Assembly: GCF_022539505.1 (NCBI RefSeq)
Contig: NC_061514.1
Span: forward strand, 325,173,090 to 325,237,089
Source: Lolium rigidum
Taxonomy: Eukaryota; Streptophyta; Magnoliopsida; Poales; Poaceae
Direction: 5' to 3'
DNA length: 64,000 bases
Made by a program: the position numbers and the translations under genes. Positions 34,419-46,444 of this stretch are shown piece after piece; within the stretch, counting starts at the first letter, position 1, and every line of letters starts with the position of its first letter. The notes under the pieces are model-generated. The model was not told the origin of the DNA. It made no database searches and saw only the letters and a program-made list of their open reading frames with translations.

Positions 34419-36406
34419 TCAGTGTTGGGCGGGAGCGTGGTAGATCGGAGTTGAAGACGAAGGGTGTCCTCCGCCGTAGGTAGGAGTGGGAGGGACTGGG
34501 TGGTAGTCCGGGTGGGGCTGAGGCTTTGGCTCCGGCTTAGGTGGCACAGGCTTCTTGTGGTGAAAGTGGTCGAGGATGTGCTTCTTGATCGGTCCCACAA
34601 CAGTCATCGACGGCTCCGCATGGTAGATCGGAGTGGAAGGGTGTCCACCTCCACCACCGTACGTGGGAGTGGGAGGTACAGGGTGGTAGTCTGGGTGAGG
34701 TTGTGGCTTGGGCTCCGGCTTGGGTGGCACGGGTTTCTTGTGGTGGAAGTGATCCAAGATGTGCTTCTTGATTGGGCCCAACATTGTCGCGGATGGCGTC
34801 GCGTGGTATATCGGAGTGGAGGGGTGTCCACCTCCGCCGCCGTATTTGGGGGTGGGTGGGACGGGGTGGTAGTCTGGGTGGGGTTGTGGCTTGGGCTCTG
34901 GCTTGGGTGGCACGGGTTTCTTGTGGTGGAAGTGCTCGAGGATGTGCTTCTTGATCGGGCCCAACATTGTGGCGGATGGCGTCGCATGGTATATCGGGGT
35001 GGAGGGGTGTCCACCTCCGCCGCCGTATTTGGGGGTGGGTGGGACGGGGTGGTAGTCTGGGTGGGGTTGTGGCTTGGGCTCTGGCTTGGGTGGCACAGGT
35101 TTCTTGTGGTGGAAGTGCTCGAGGATGTGCTTCTTGATCGGACCCAACATTGTGGCGGATGGCGTCGCATGGTATATCGGGGTAGAGGGGTGTCCACCTC
35201 CGCCGCCGTATTTGGGGGTGGGTGGGACGGGGTGGTAGCCTGGGTGGGGTTGTGGCTTGGGCTCTGGCTTGGGTGGCACGGGCTTCTTGTGGTGGAAGTG
35301 CTCAAGGATGTGCTTCTTGATCGGGCCCAACATTGTCGCGGATGGCGTCGCGTGGTAGATCGGGGTGGACGGGTGTCCACCTCCGCTTCCGTAGGTGGGG
35401 GTGGGTGGGACGGGGTGGTAGTCTGGGTGGGGCTGCGGCTTGGGCTCCGGCTTCGGTGGCACTGGCTTCTTGTGGTGGAAGTGCTCGATGATGTGCTTCT
35501 TGATCGGACCCAACATTGTCGCGGATGGCGTCGCGTGGTATATCGGGGCTGAGGGGTGTCCTCCTCCGCCTCCATAGGTAGGGGTGGGTGGAACTGGGTG
35601 GTAGTCTGGGTGGGGCTGCGGCTTGGGCTCTGGCTTTGGTGGCACTGGCTTCTTGTGATGAAAGTGCTCTAAGATGTGTTTTTTGATTGGACCCAACATG
35701 GTCTCTGATGGCTCGGCATGGTAGATCGGAGTGGACGGGTGTCCGCCTCCGCCACCATATGTGGGGGTGGGAGGGACTGGGTGGTAGTCTGGGTGAGGTT
35801 GGGGCTTGGGCTCCGGCTTTGGTGGCACGGGCTTCTTGTGATGAAAATGCTCGAGAATATGCTTCTTCATCGGCCCGCACATAGTCACTGACGCGCACTC
35901 TGGTGATGCGGTGGCAGTCTTGGCGCCAGCGACGACCCCGTAGGTGGTTCCTCCGGAGACGGGGACGACCTTGGACGGCTCCTGCCCGGTACACGGCGTG
36001 TTGGAGGCGGCGCTGTGAAGCTGGGCAACGCAGTCGGCGCCCTGGAGGTTAGCCGCGAGGGGGACGCTGAATGCGCCGGTGCTGTCGAGGCCGCCCACCG
36101 CCTTGCTCTCGTAGTCGCCGTGGACGTTCTTGCACTTGATCGCCACCTTAAGACCTGAGGAGCGTCGATAGCAGCAGAGATAACGGTGAGCTCCACAAAT
36201 AAAAGTGCGCGCGCGCGTGCCATTGACACCTAGCGAGCTTAGCTTATTTACTTACCTTTGAAAGCTTCCTCGGCCTTCATGTTCTTCCTGGTGCAGTCGG
36301 CGCACTTGGCCAGGCCGACGACGACGGACGCCGCCTCTGCATTGGCCACGGCGATCGCCAGCATAAGGGCGCAAACGCCGAGCAGAAATGCTCCCGGAGC
36401 TGCCAT
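34419..36406 (-). CDS. Secreted proline/histidine-rich protein with Ole e 1-like domain (copy 1)
   Basis: Two exons, 36406-36256 and 36154-34419, joined across a 101-bp GT-AG intron, give an intact 628-residue protein. Exon 1 encodes a signal peptide (MAAPGAFLLGVCALMLAIAV) and the CADC motif. Exon 2 completes a Pollen Ole e 1-type domain of about 115 residues with further cysteines (KCK, ADCVAQL, PECASVTMC). It then has eight tandem units of about 61 residues. Each unit contains a KKHILEHFHHKK block, a PVPPKPEPKPQPHPDYHPVP block, a TYGGGGGHP spacer and PIYHA. The design fits extracellular wall proteins of the repetitive proline-rich type (RePRP-like in grasses), which are usually hydroxylated and glycosylated. 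Tyr residues may cross-link and the His clusters could bind metal; both are inference. A paralogue lies at 39811-41471 in the same orientation. A TATA box is at 36483-36490. Confidence 0.88.
34422..35876 (-). repeat. Coding tandem array, eight units of about 183 bp
   Basis: Eight in-frame units of about 183 bp within exon 2 of copy 1. The central units are almost identical, the first and last more different, the usual pattern of unequal exchange or gene conversion. Variation is confined to a few residues (I/L and E/D in HILEHF, S/T/A after GGHP, and TPTY versus TPKY). Confidence 0.85.
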
Positions 36407-36482
36407 GCCTGAACCTCAGAGTAAAACTACTTGCTCTCAGAGCAGCTCGATGGATGGATGAATGCAACATGGGGATGCATGG

Positions 36483-36490
36483 TTTATATA
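36483..36490 (-). promoter_or_regulatory. TATA box of proline-rich gene copy 1
   Basis: The minus strand reads CCTATATAAACC, about 80 bp upstream of the ATG at 36406. An RY-like CATGCAT motif lies immediately downstream (about 36474-36481). Confidence 0.65.
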
Positions 36491-36925
36491 GGCGCAAGAG
36501 CGCATCAATCGACACCAGCTCGTTCGATGATTTGGCAGCGCAAAGGGATGGTCGGCGCAGTGATGCGTGACAACGAGAGACGGGCTAATTCGCGTTTGGC
36601 GCGCCGAAATTTTAGCTGGCGAATTAGTTATTATTGTGTCCACTGCGGCATCTGCATGGATCGTCGATTTGATCCACGTCATTAATCGGTCGCTGGACAT
36701 GCATATGCATGTCAGGATGAGCCGGTATACCTTTGTGCTTCGAGTAGGGAGGAGACGCGACACGCCTCCGCTGGTGCCTACACTGATTCGTTTGTTCCTG
36801 CGTGCGCGGTGCGCCTACCGAGCATTTATGTAACAGCCAGCAGCGTGTATAATGCTATGACGCTTTCGTAGAGCCTTGCTTTTGCTAGTGGATAGCTGAA
36901 TTAAAACTCAAAACATCTACAGATA

Positions 36926-37182
36926 CTACTTCCACCTTGCTAAAAATATAGTGTATATAACTTTTTTGGAATCAAACGATGTAAGCTTTGACCAAACTTA
37001 TAGAAAAGATATCAACATCTAAAATATGAAATTAACACCATTAGATTTATCATGATGTATATTTTCATAAGGTGTACATTTGGTCATGTAAATATATAAA
37101 AAATTATCAATAAATTAAGTCAAACTTTACATCATTTAACTTTTCAAAATCTTATATGCACTACATTATGACGAGGAGGGAG
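36926..37182. mobile_element. Degenerate Stowaway-type MITE
   Basis: Flanked by TA (36924-36925 and 37183-37184). The right end GACGAGGAGGGAG and the left end CTACTTCCACC are decayed forms of the usual CTCCCTCCGT terminus. The AT-rich interior has inverted symmetry typical of the Stowaway elements of Triticeae. Confidence 0.5.
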
Positions 37183-37944
37183 TACACTCATTGCCATAGC
37201 CCATAGGCCATAATAAGGCGATTCACGTGTGGACAGAATGTATGCAATCTTCAGCAAATTATTGGAGGAGCAACAACAACTCAAGGTATTTTCTGAAATT
37301 GCAATCGTATGCACTTGAGCTCAATCCTGTCAAATTAAACTGACCTGGCAATTATGTCATTGAGGCGTCATGGTGAATTAATTATGAGCTATCATGGTTA
37401 TTTGCCTCTGAGATGATAGAGAAAATGAAGAGCGGTGATAGTTATGCTAGACAGTTTAATAATAGAGTTTTGATGTGGTTCTATGGAGCCCATTGTGTGC
37501 CAAGAGGTTGATATCACAACAACTGTATTTTGTGGTATATGGGTTGCATTGGAGAAGCAGTTTTCTGTTAAATCAAATAAAATGCAGGCCACTCTTGTAT
37601 TATGGAGGAACTCACTAGCCTGAAGCCGGGCACACCGCTTGTAACTGATTATGCATAGTGAGGTCAAATGTTTATGTTTATATAAATATATGCATTATTG
37701 TCACCTTTTCTGGCCTGACGATAATAATGATTTGGCCATCCAGCAAAAATGGTTTGAGTCTCTCGTAGGCAAGCTCATTTTTTATGGAATATTTTTTTTA
37801 CACAGTTTTGATGGACTAATTAAACCAGGATATATGTCAATCTCCAACCTCAACTCATTTTTTTGATCATGAGATGCACCATCTTTGTCCATCATGTGCG
37901 CCTCCACTCTGTTTACCTGGATATATTACATGCGGTAAGTACTA

Positions 37945-38011
37945 CTCCCTCCGATCCATAAGAAGTGTCGGATTTGTACTAAGCTTCCGACACTATTATG
38001 GATCGAAAGAG
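37945..38011. mobile_element. Short Stowaway MITE
   Basis: CTCCCTCCGATCCATAAGAA at the left and ACTATTATGGATCGAAAGAG at the right, with TA duplications at 37943-37944 and 38012-38013. At 67 bp it is a typical Tc1/Mariner-derived MITE able to fold on itself (AAGTGTCGGA...TCCGACACT). Confidence 0.8.
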
Positions 38012-38013
38012 TA

Positions 38014-39810
38014 CCTGTTTCCCATGCTTATCATTTTTCTCGCGACCCAAATGAAGAGCCAGACCGCCTCCCAGGAAAACCTAGCCCCTCCTCCACACCC
38101 ACCTCCTTCATTGATCAGTTCCCCCTCCTCTGGTCGATCTCGATGATGTCTGGAGGGGTGCGGAACCCGATCTATGTGGGGAACTTTTAATAAATGTAGT
38201 GTTTTCAGTAGATTAGATTTTTTATCTGTAGATTAGATTATGGAGTTGGTAGCAGTCTACTTTTTGGCCTCCTTGCCTCAGTGGAGATGGCCTCGTATAA
38301 AATAAATGACCTCCGACCATCATTCGGTCACGATATCTCCTTCCCAACGTCAATAGTGGCATTGGAAAATTACAAATCTCTAGGTATGGGTCTTCAGATC
38401 TTGCTTCACCAAATTGATTTTGGATATTTTCTCATGATTTTCGCGAGAAGGATTACTGTTGCAATTTTTGTCTCGTCTGCTACGTCCTAAATAATGGTGA
38501 TTCGTCTTCTCGGTTCCCCAATAACATCGAACATGTTGTTCGGTTGTTTTTTCCTGTCATGCTGGTGTTGGTACTCTTCCCGATGTTCATTGACTACTTT
38601 AATGGTTGCACGCATGCGCTTGACCTTGGCGTTGCAGCTCAAATTGAAATTATGGGAGAACCTTCATTGCTAATTGTATGTTTATGGTTCGAAAAAGAAA
38701 AGATTATGTCATGAAAAAAAGAGTTTGGCGACTTCTAAGATTTTTTTTAGACTTTATTATTTGTAATCATTGGAGATAACTCTTGTATCTCTAAATGTAC
38801 TATTTATTACTATAATTATATGTTGTATTGATGGTCAAAAAAAAATATCACAACCCGCGTCGCCTTCTATCATGAGCCTATGCCGAGCAAAGGCAAAGAG
38901 CACCTTCTTGTAAGACTGACTCATGGGCCTTGCTCATTCCACGTTCCCGGGGGTTGGTGGGAAGGGGGTCTAGTTATATAAAATATTCAAATATTATATT
39001 GCATCCTTTATGAGTTTATCTAAAGGTTTTCATTACGGTTTGTAGTGATTCATATTATCACAAAAACATATGTCATATATACTTCCGATTTTCTCCACCA
39101 GAATTTTATAAAGGGGTGATTCAACACATTTATTGTTCTCTAAAATCTCTGAAGTTTTTCGCATATGAGCAACTATGCATGAGACAATAACCATCGTGTG
39201 TTATACCATTTATTTTTTATTTTTCCACTAAGTTTGAAGGAGTTCAAAAGGCAAACAAAATATTACTTTTACCTCATGGTTTTTTGGGAGATTCTCAAGG
39301 TGAAACAAGAATCATGGTACCATACATATGATAACAAATTATCAAGATGATACACAGAAGTACACTTTAATACAATCTCATTTGCATTCAACAATTCTGG
39401 CCTGCGGGAACTTTTTTCTTTATTGTTGAATATAAATGTCGGTATTACTTGATTATTAGGCAATTCTCATCTACTGAATCGAAATATTAATAGATTTGAA
39501 AATTGTTTCATAACAGAACCAGCTCCTAAAGGAGATGTGTATAACTTAGACCCAATTAAATAAATTCACTCATATTTCCAAAAAAACACACCGATATTAC
39601 AAGCCTTGGCAAAGAAACACACATTACCCGTACATTTCCTTGAAATCCCTCTATCCTTCATAACTGTTATTCTGAACTTTGAGTTCCGAGGATACTTAAG
39701 AAAAGGGGGCAGAGAACGGTAGAAATACCAAAACCCACCGTGCATGCAACTGATCATAAATAGCAACGGTGTCGATCACTCACTGATCTGAACATGAAAC
39801 CATATAGATT
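38014..39810. other. Intergenic region between the two proline-rich genes
   Basis: No gene seen. 38040-38850 might be a LINE or SINE remnant: a GC-rich 5' part with GAAAACCTAGCCCC and an AT-rich tail ending in an A run at about 38838-38848. The support is weak. From 39560 the sequence is the 3' flank of proline-rich copy 2. Confidence 0.4.
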
Positions 39811-41471
39811 TCAGTGCTGGGAAGGAGGGTGGTAGATCGGGGTCGAGGGGTGTCCACCTCCGCTGCCATAGGTGGGGGTGGGAGGAACGGGGTGGTAGTC
39901 GGGGTGGGGCTGTGGCTTGGGCTCTGGCTTGGGCGGCACAGGCTTTTTGTGGTGGAAGTGTTCTAGGATGTGCTTCTTGATCGGTCCCAACATGGTCTTT
40001 GACTCTGCGTGGTAGATCGGAGTAGAGGGGTGTCCACCTCCTCCTCCGTACGTGGGGGTGGGAGGGACTGGGTGGTAGTCTGGATGAGGTTGTGGCTTGG
40101 GCTCCGGCTTTGGCGGCACAGGCTTCTTGTGGTGGAAGTGGTCAAGGATGTGCTTCTTGATCGGTCCTAGCATGGTCTTTGACGGCTCTGCATGGTAGAT
40201 CGGAGCGGAGGGGTGTCCACCTCCTCCGCCGTAGGTGGGGGTGGGAGGGACGGGGTGGTAGTCCGGGTGAGGTTGTGGCTTGGGCTCTGGCTTTGGCGGC
40301 ACGGGCTTCTTGTGGTGGAAGTGGTCAAGGATGTGCTTCTTGATCGGGCCCAACATGGTCTGCGATGGCTCCGCATGGTAGATCGGAGCCGAGGGGTGTC
40401 CACCTCCTCCACCGTAGGTAGGGGTGGGAGGGACGGGGTGGTAGTCGGGGTGGGGCTGGGGCTTGGGCTCCGGCTTTGGCGGCACGGGCTTCTTGTGGTG
40501 GAAGTGATCAATGATGTGCTTCTTGATCGGACCCAGCATGGTTTTAGACTCCGCGTGGTAGATCGGACTCGAGGGGTGTCCACCTCCACCACCATAAGTG
40601 GGAGTGGGAGGGACGGGGTGATAGTCGGGGTGGGGCTGGGGCTTGGGCTCCGGCTTTGGTGGCACAGGCTTCTTGTGGTGGAAGTGATCAATGATGTGCT
40701 TCTTGATCGGACCCAACATGGTCTTAGACTCCGCGTGGTAGATCGGAGCGGAGGAGTGTCCACCTCCACCGCCATAAGTGGGAGTGGGAGGGACAGGGTG
40801 ATAGTCTGGGTGCGGCTGCGGCTTGGGCTCTGGCTTGGGCGGTACGGGGTGATAGTCTGGATGGGGCTGCGGCTTGGGCTCTGGCTTGGGCGGTACGGGC
40901 TTCTTGTGGTGGAAGTGCTCCAGAAAGTGCTTCTTGATCGGCCCGCACATAGTCACGGACGCGCATTCTGGCGACGCTGCGGTAGTCTTGGCGCCGGCGA
41001 CGACACCGTAGGTGGTGCCCTCGGAGACAGGGACGACCTTGGACGGCTCCTGGCCAGGGCACGGAGCGTTGGAGGCAGCATTGTGGAGCTGCGCGACGCA
41101 GTCGGCGCCGTGGAGGTCGGCGGCGAGAGGCACGCTGAAGGCGCCGGTGCCGTCTAGGCCGCCCACCGCCTTGCTCTCGTACTCGCCGTGGATGTTCTTG
41201 CACTTGATCGCCACCTGAAGACCTAGGGTGCGTTCATGGCAGCAGAGACAAGAGGATGAGCAAGGTATGTAAGGCCGATGTAGATGTGCATTTGACACGT
41301 ACATTAACGAGCAAGCTTACCCTTGAAAGCTTCCTCGGCCTTCATGTTCTTCCTGGTGCAGTCGGCGCACTTGGCCAGACCGACGACGACGGACGCCGCC
41401 TCGGCATTGGCGACGGCGATCGCCAGCAGGAGGGCGCAAAGGCCGAGCACAAGTGCTCTGGGAGCTGCCAT
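39811..41471 (-). CDS. Secreted proline/histidine-rich protein with Ole e 1-like domain (copy 2)
   Basis: Exons 41471-41321 and 41222-39811, separated by a 98-bp GT-AG intron, give an intact 520-residue protein. Exon 1 is close to copy 1 (signal peptide, then KCADCTRKNMKAEEAFK), with the intron in the same place and phase. The Ole e 1-type domain is followed by six tandem units, two fewer than copy 1. The first unit contains an extra partial copy of the PEPKPQPHPDYHPVPP block. Linkers here are mostly HAESKTML where copy 1 has HATPSATML, so each gene has homogenised its own repeats. It is expected to be exported to the cell wall. A TATA-like box is at 41561-41570. The two genes are a tandem duplication, about 3.4 kb apart. 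Confidence 0.88.
39814..40946 (-). repeat. Coding tandem array, six units
   Basis: Six in-frame units of about 180 bp in exon 2 of copy 2, plus a partial internal duplication of about 54 bp in the unit next to the Ole e 1-type domain (about 40785-40900). Confidence 0.8.
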
Positions 41472-41560
41472 GCTTGAACCTCTTCTCCACTTGCCTGCTG
41501 TGTGGACTAGTGAAGTATGAGCTTGATGGATGGATGAATGGAACAGGCAGGAGACGCATC

Positions 41561-41570
41561 GTTTAAATAG
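41561..41570 (-). promoter_or_regulatory. TATA-like box of proline-rich gene copy 2
   Basis: The minus strand reads CTATTTAAAC, about 90 bp upstream of the ATG at 41471, in the position equivalent to the TATA box of copy 1. Confidence 0.55.
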
Positions 41571-42296
41571 GCATAATCCGCAATGATCGACACAGCTCGA
41601 TCGACCTGGCTATGCATGCGAGAGGCAGGGTTGGCCGGCGCAGTGAAGCGTGACAACGAGAGGCGTTTGGCGCGCCGAACTTTCAGACGCAAAATTAATA
41701 CCGTGCGCCTGCCCACTGCACCGCGTGCATTCGAATGGATCGGTACAAGTTGCCACTCCGGCCACGTACGTCGATAATTGCGCGCGCGCCCGGTTGGTGC
41801 TGATCGACCCGGTGGCCGCGTACGCGCGTCTGTATGTTTGTAGGTACCACATACACACCGTGTACGTCTCGCGCGCGGCACATGCACATGCTAGCACTCA
41901 CAAGTACCCTTTGCTGGGTGCTAATGGGTGCTGGTAGTGTGTGGCGTTGGATCGACATGCTGAATGGTTGTAAAGTGCTCGTCCTCTTCTGGGAGTAGTA
42001 GTGAAGTGAACTTGCGGCAGTACAATAAACAGTACTCCACTTTGTTTTCATTAAACACAAGGGCAGTACTTCCACTCTGCAGAGACCATCTCTTTTTCTC
42101 TTCTTCTTGAGCCGTGCAAATAATAGGGCGTGCAGTTTGTGGATTCCAGAAGAAGTAGTTGAGAATATGCAATTAATACTTGAGAATATTCTAGAAGATT
42201 CTGTAAATATTGATGGGGAGGGAGATCTCTGGAAAAAAGTGATTGATTCTAAATATAACACACACACATAAAAACCCTAAACATTTTGTCATGTCA

Positions 42297-42624
42297 GGGC
42301 ACCTATAATGGGGTGATGTCAGTCTTTCCTTAGAGATGCCACGTTAGATTTTTGCTTAGTTAGAGGAGAGGGAATGAAGAGAGAGAAGGTTGTCTTCCCT
42401 TAGTTAAGGGATCATCTCTTATAAAATAAGGGAAGACTATTTTCTCCATTATATCACATACGTCTTCCCTTAGCAACAAATTTCCTACCAAAATTTAATT
42501 ATTCATATTAATTGCTAGAGATGGCTGTAAGAGATAATGCATTGTATGACTTATATCTAATGTCTTCTCTAGCTGATGTGGCGGGGTAAGAGAAGACATG
42601 CCTTCTCTACCATTGTACATGCCC
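42297..42624. mobile_element. Tourist/Harbinger-like MITE
   Basis: The left end GGGCACCTATAATGGGG pairs with the right end ACCATTGTACATGCCC. A TCA triplet flanks both sides (42294-42296 and 42625-42627). Inside, GTCTTCCCTTA and its complement recur. The 328-bp size and non-coding content fit a MITE. The 3-bp duplication suggests the Harbinger superfamily, although TCA is not its usual TWA target. Confidence 0.6.
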
Positions 42625-42639
42625 TCATGCTATTTAACC

Positions 42640-43520
42640 ATCCAATTTTTGGAAGGGTGTGATGTGGGCTTATAGAGCTGTTAAAATAGGATATAAATGG
42701 CAAGTGGGAAATGGTAGTTATGTAAAGTTTTGGGAGGACATTCGGTTTAACAATTCTCCTTTATAGTTACCCAATACTGAGAGATCTATTTTGTCTCTAA
42801 TCAAGAAACTCACACCATTGCTGATCTTTGGGATGGTAATGAGATTAGAGGTACTTTTGGGAGAACCTTTACTAGTAAAATGGTGATCCAATGGCAAGAG
42901 ATCTTGGAAATGGCTAAACCATTTCTTTGTCTGAAGAAGAGGATCAACTTATCTTGCAATATAATTCAAAAGGAATTTACTCCTCTAGTTCACTTTATGT
43001 TGTTATTAACTTCAGAGGGATTAAGCTTGTCTATTTACCTTCTATTTGGACTTCAAAAATTCCTACTAGAGTACAAATCTTTATGTGGCTTTTCTCTCAA
43101 AATAAGATTATGACTACAGATAATCTTAGGGCTAGGTGTATGGCTAAATCCATGGAATGTGAGATGTGTAAAGAATTTGAATATGCTAGACATCTTATGT
43201 TTGAATGCATAGTTTACTGAGTCTTTTGAAAGGATGTTGTTGAATTTTTTGATATTCTCGTTTTGAATTTCGAATTAGTTGCTTCCAAATGGCTCTATAA
43301 CAAGAGATCTATACATTTTACCGTACTTACTTCTGCTGTCCTGTGGAGGCTATGGATTAATAGAAACAATCTTTTCTTTAAAAAAGGTTATTTAGATTAA
43401 CATAAAACAGCTGTGGCGTTTGGTGCTCTCTTTCCTTCGAGATTGGAAGAGGCCTTTCAAAGAACTAGAAGGAGGCAGAGTCAATTAGTTCATGGACCGG
43501 TTGCTTGTTATCCCAAAAAG
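42640..43520 (+). pseudogene. LINE-type reverse transcriptase C-terminal fragment (zf-RVT)
   Basis: Broken plus-strand frames read as the end of a plant LINE or LINE-like reverse transcriptase. GSYVKFWEDIRF appears near 42710. Then come SSLYVVINFRGIKLVYLPS and IPTRVQIFMWLFSQNKIMTT, with the zinc-binding signature CEMCKEFEYARHLMFEC (43155-43210). A downstream block has AVLWRLWINRNNLFFKKGYL. Stops and frame changes are frequent. No endonuclease or catalytic palm motif is present, so this is a 3' fragment. Confidence 0.65.
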
Positions 43521-43549
43521 AAAACTTTGTACTTCCAGTGGGGTGACCT

Positions 43550-45256
43550 TGTAGGGGTTCGCAACAGAAAATAAAAAATCTAACTTATCGCAAACTCTAC
43601 TACGCCTAAAATCTATCCATGTAGTAATGCAGTAACGAAGATGATATCGGTGACGTACCCTCATAAACTGATAAAGGTTAATGTTCCGCTAGAATGTGGT
43701 TGTTGTAGACGTGCTATCGTCGCCGACCTCAAGGTCATGTAGAAGTCCTCTCCCACGATGTCGAGTGCCGCAAGTGCAGCACCTCGTAGTTTCACACACG
43801 TACGATGCTCAACTCTCTCCCGGCTCCGATCCAGAGAAGTTGCAGAAGTAGATCTCCTGGATCCGGATCCCATCAGTTCTTCGGGAAACCGTGCGGAGAA
43901 AAAAACTAGCGAAAGATATTTCTCTATTTAATTGTGTGTACAATTTACCCCATATGAGTCTTATTATATATGGGCAAAGGGGCTGAATACTTCATAAGGG
44001 GGCAAGGTGGGACAAAATAGGAGGAGGTGGGGAGGCAGCCGGTTGGTCGGCCCTTGGCCAAGCCGCGCGCCCCCTCCCCCTCCCCTGATCAGCCTGGATG
44101 GACCAGCCCACTTGGCCAGGCCGGCCACCCCTCCATTCCTTCCCCATGGGCCCCTTTCCATATGGGGCCCAATAAAGATAGGGAGGCCCTTTTAATTAAA
44201 TAAACATATTTTTCAATAAATAAATATATTTTAGTATGTTAAATCATTTAATTAATACATTAAACATATCATTTAATTGCCTTTTGTCCGAGACACCTCC
44301 CGAACAATTCCGAACAACCTTCAGACATCTTAGGAACCCTATTCCAGATATGTCTCTCAATTCCGATGAATCCAAAACTATCTCGAGTTTTGTTGAACCC
44401 TAAAATGTGTTACCCTACGGCTCGGGAATAACACAAACATGATCCGGGACAATTTATCCGGTCAATTGATCACTAGGGTGTCTGGATAACCACGGTAATC
44501 TCTATGCATTCCATGAATATATAATCGTAGTTTGAACCATTACATTGAGTCTTATTCCTTTTGTTCACTCGATAGCGGCACTCATCTGAGACATGATCGT
44601 TGGTATCAAAATACCTAGTTCGGGCTCATTACTGACAAGGCTATCTCAACCCGTTCGCATGTGATTCCATCCTTATGACCTAGTCATATGCTCCGCAACT
44701 TTCGTGGATGTAATCTCTCCAAGTGGTCCCTTTGCATCTTTCCGTCACATGGACAAAAATAATCCCGCTCTTGATCCACTCAACCATCCCATTGTAATAC
44801 CAAACTACACCTTTATGATCATCCTGTTACGGTGTGTCAATTGATGCAGCCAAGGCAGCCTCCGGTTATAGTGATTAGATACGTTCTCACGGTTTAAGGA
44901 TTAAGTTACTATGCACTTTATAAACATCCTAACATTGAACTTCATGTGACATTATCGTGTTACAATACTTATGTCATGGGTATATCCATCATATCAATCA
45001 TCCAATCAATATGATCTCATTGTCAATGACATGTATGTCCATGATCGGGAAAAGGTCGATCAACTATTGATCTCAATGAACTAGTTATGCACAAGTGTAC
45101 GTGCTTACTAGGGACTCTTTGTTTGTTTACAATACCACATGTGTATTAATGTTTCCTCTTAATACAGTTATAGCATGGCACGAAACTAATTATGAACATT
45201 TGACATATAATAATAAATACTCATGATCATTTTTAGACTACACCATCACAACACAC
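43550..45256 (-). mobile_element. Copia-type solo LTR (Angela/BARE-like), reverse orientation
   Basis: On the plus strand it begins TGTAGGGGTTCGCAACA, comparable with the reverse of an LTR ending CTACGTTCCCCAACA. It then follows the order of Angela/BARE-type LTRs read backwards: GCGCGCCCCC-rich block, CCGAACAATTCCGAACAACC-like repeats, ATACCTAGTTCGGGCTCATT, and a right part with AATGTTTCCTCTTAATACAG. A minus-strand TATA-like CCATATATAATAAG lies at about 43960-43975. No internal domain and no second LTR are present. I found no convincing target duplication and the right end is approximate. Confidence 0.55.
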
Positions 45257-45493
45257 ATCTCAGATGAGCAGCCAGCCACATCAGACACACATGAATCCTT
45301 ACCACCGACCACAATGGGAGAATCAGCTTCATCATGCTCGGCTGGTTCTGAGGAATTGGCGAGAGCAAAGGCTTCCACCCAAAGCTTCCAATAGCTCCCA
45401 GAGGGTTGAGACTTCATTAGTCCAGCCCTGCACAGCGGCGACCAAGTCGCGAAGAGGCTGGAACACCTCCTCTAATTGAGCAGCGAACATAGC

Positions 45494-46253
45494 CTACAAC
45501 TCAGCGCTTACCTCCTCTGCTTGGGCTGCGAGGAGAGGCTGCAACAGCCGCAGGTGCGCCCGGAACAGCCACAGAGTCGCTCTTATGAGCAACCACAGAT
45601 GCCCAGGAGCGATGTGGTACCGGACGTGAGCCACCGCATGGGATAGCAGTGGCCAGCCGACGTGTCGCTCGCACGACAAGGAGGCACTGGTGGAGAGCAG
45701 CCATGGCCATCAGGACGGCGCGCCTTGCAATCTGTTTCACGGTGCCCAGAGAGCCGGCAACCAAGGCACCGGACAGAGCCACAACATTCTGCAACGAAAT
45801 GGTCCGCCGCCAAGCAACGGAAGCAGAGGCCAAAGGTCCTCCGCTTGAAAGCGTGGGAGGGTCCGGTTTCCTTCCTAGCAGGCGGGGCAGGCGCCTTCCC
45901 TGGCCTCGAGCGTCTCCTCCCCCAACCACCTCCCAAACCCGCTTTGTAGGCCCCAAGGGAGAGCCGGTGACGAGTGTCGATGTGAAATTGGGGAGGGGGA
46001 GCTGGGCAGGGGGAGGCGGTAGGAGGACCTCAGAGCACACCCAACGAAGGAAGGGACGGGAGCTCCGTCGTCTCCGGCGAGGGCAGCAGGCGGGGGTGCC
46101 AGGGTTGGGGCAGGGAGCGGTGGGACGGGGTGGGGGGGCTAGTGGCCAGGGAGAGGGGGTGGTGGAGGAGGAGGATACCATGGTTGGGAGGGGGGCAGGC
46201 GCCGAGTTGCGCAGCGGCATCCGGGGCGGCGGCGCTAGCGCATTGCGTCGCAC
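45494..46253 (-). pseudogene. LINE ORF1-like fragment with two zinc knuckles
   Basis: A Pro/Arg-rich minus-strand frame (46253 down to about 45940) is followed, in a shifted frame, by GLCFRCLAADHFVAEC and RCLGCRLSGHRETDCKARR (about 45840-45720). Both fit CX2CX4HX4C. Such paired knuckles are typical of the first ORF of plant LINEs and related retroelement proteins. The frame change and lack of a downstream reverse transcriptase make it a fragment. Confidence 0.6.
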
Positions 46254-46444
46254 GAGCTGGGTGCGGGTGCGTTTTCCACTTAAAAATGATGCTTAGCTCA
46301 TCTTAGCTAAGATACAACATTTGCGTAAAGTTATAGGAAAAAAAAAGTGGCTAGCCCAATCACATGCATCATCAAAACCATTAAATATAGAGATAACCCT
46401 TAAAATACAATGCACGCTAAGATACAACCCATTATGATGCCTAA

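Noticed and set aside
34464..35552. Long open frame (362 codons) on the plus strand opposite proline-rich gene copy 1
   Set aside because: The Pro/Lys/His-rich codons of the real gene contain almost no reverse-complement stops, so long shadow frames are expected; the product is a meaningless Val/Gly/Trp-rich repeat. The same holds for 40192-41157 opposite copy 2.
43661..44195. Genes in the short frames of the reversed Copia-like LTR
   Set aside because: The stretch has the composition and order of an LTR with its TATA box on the minus strand; frames are short and motif-free.
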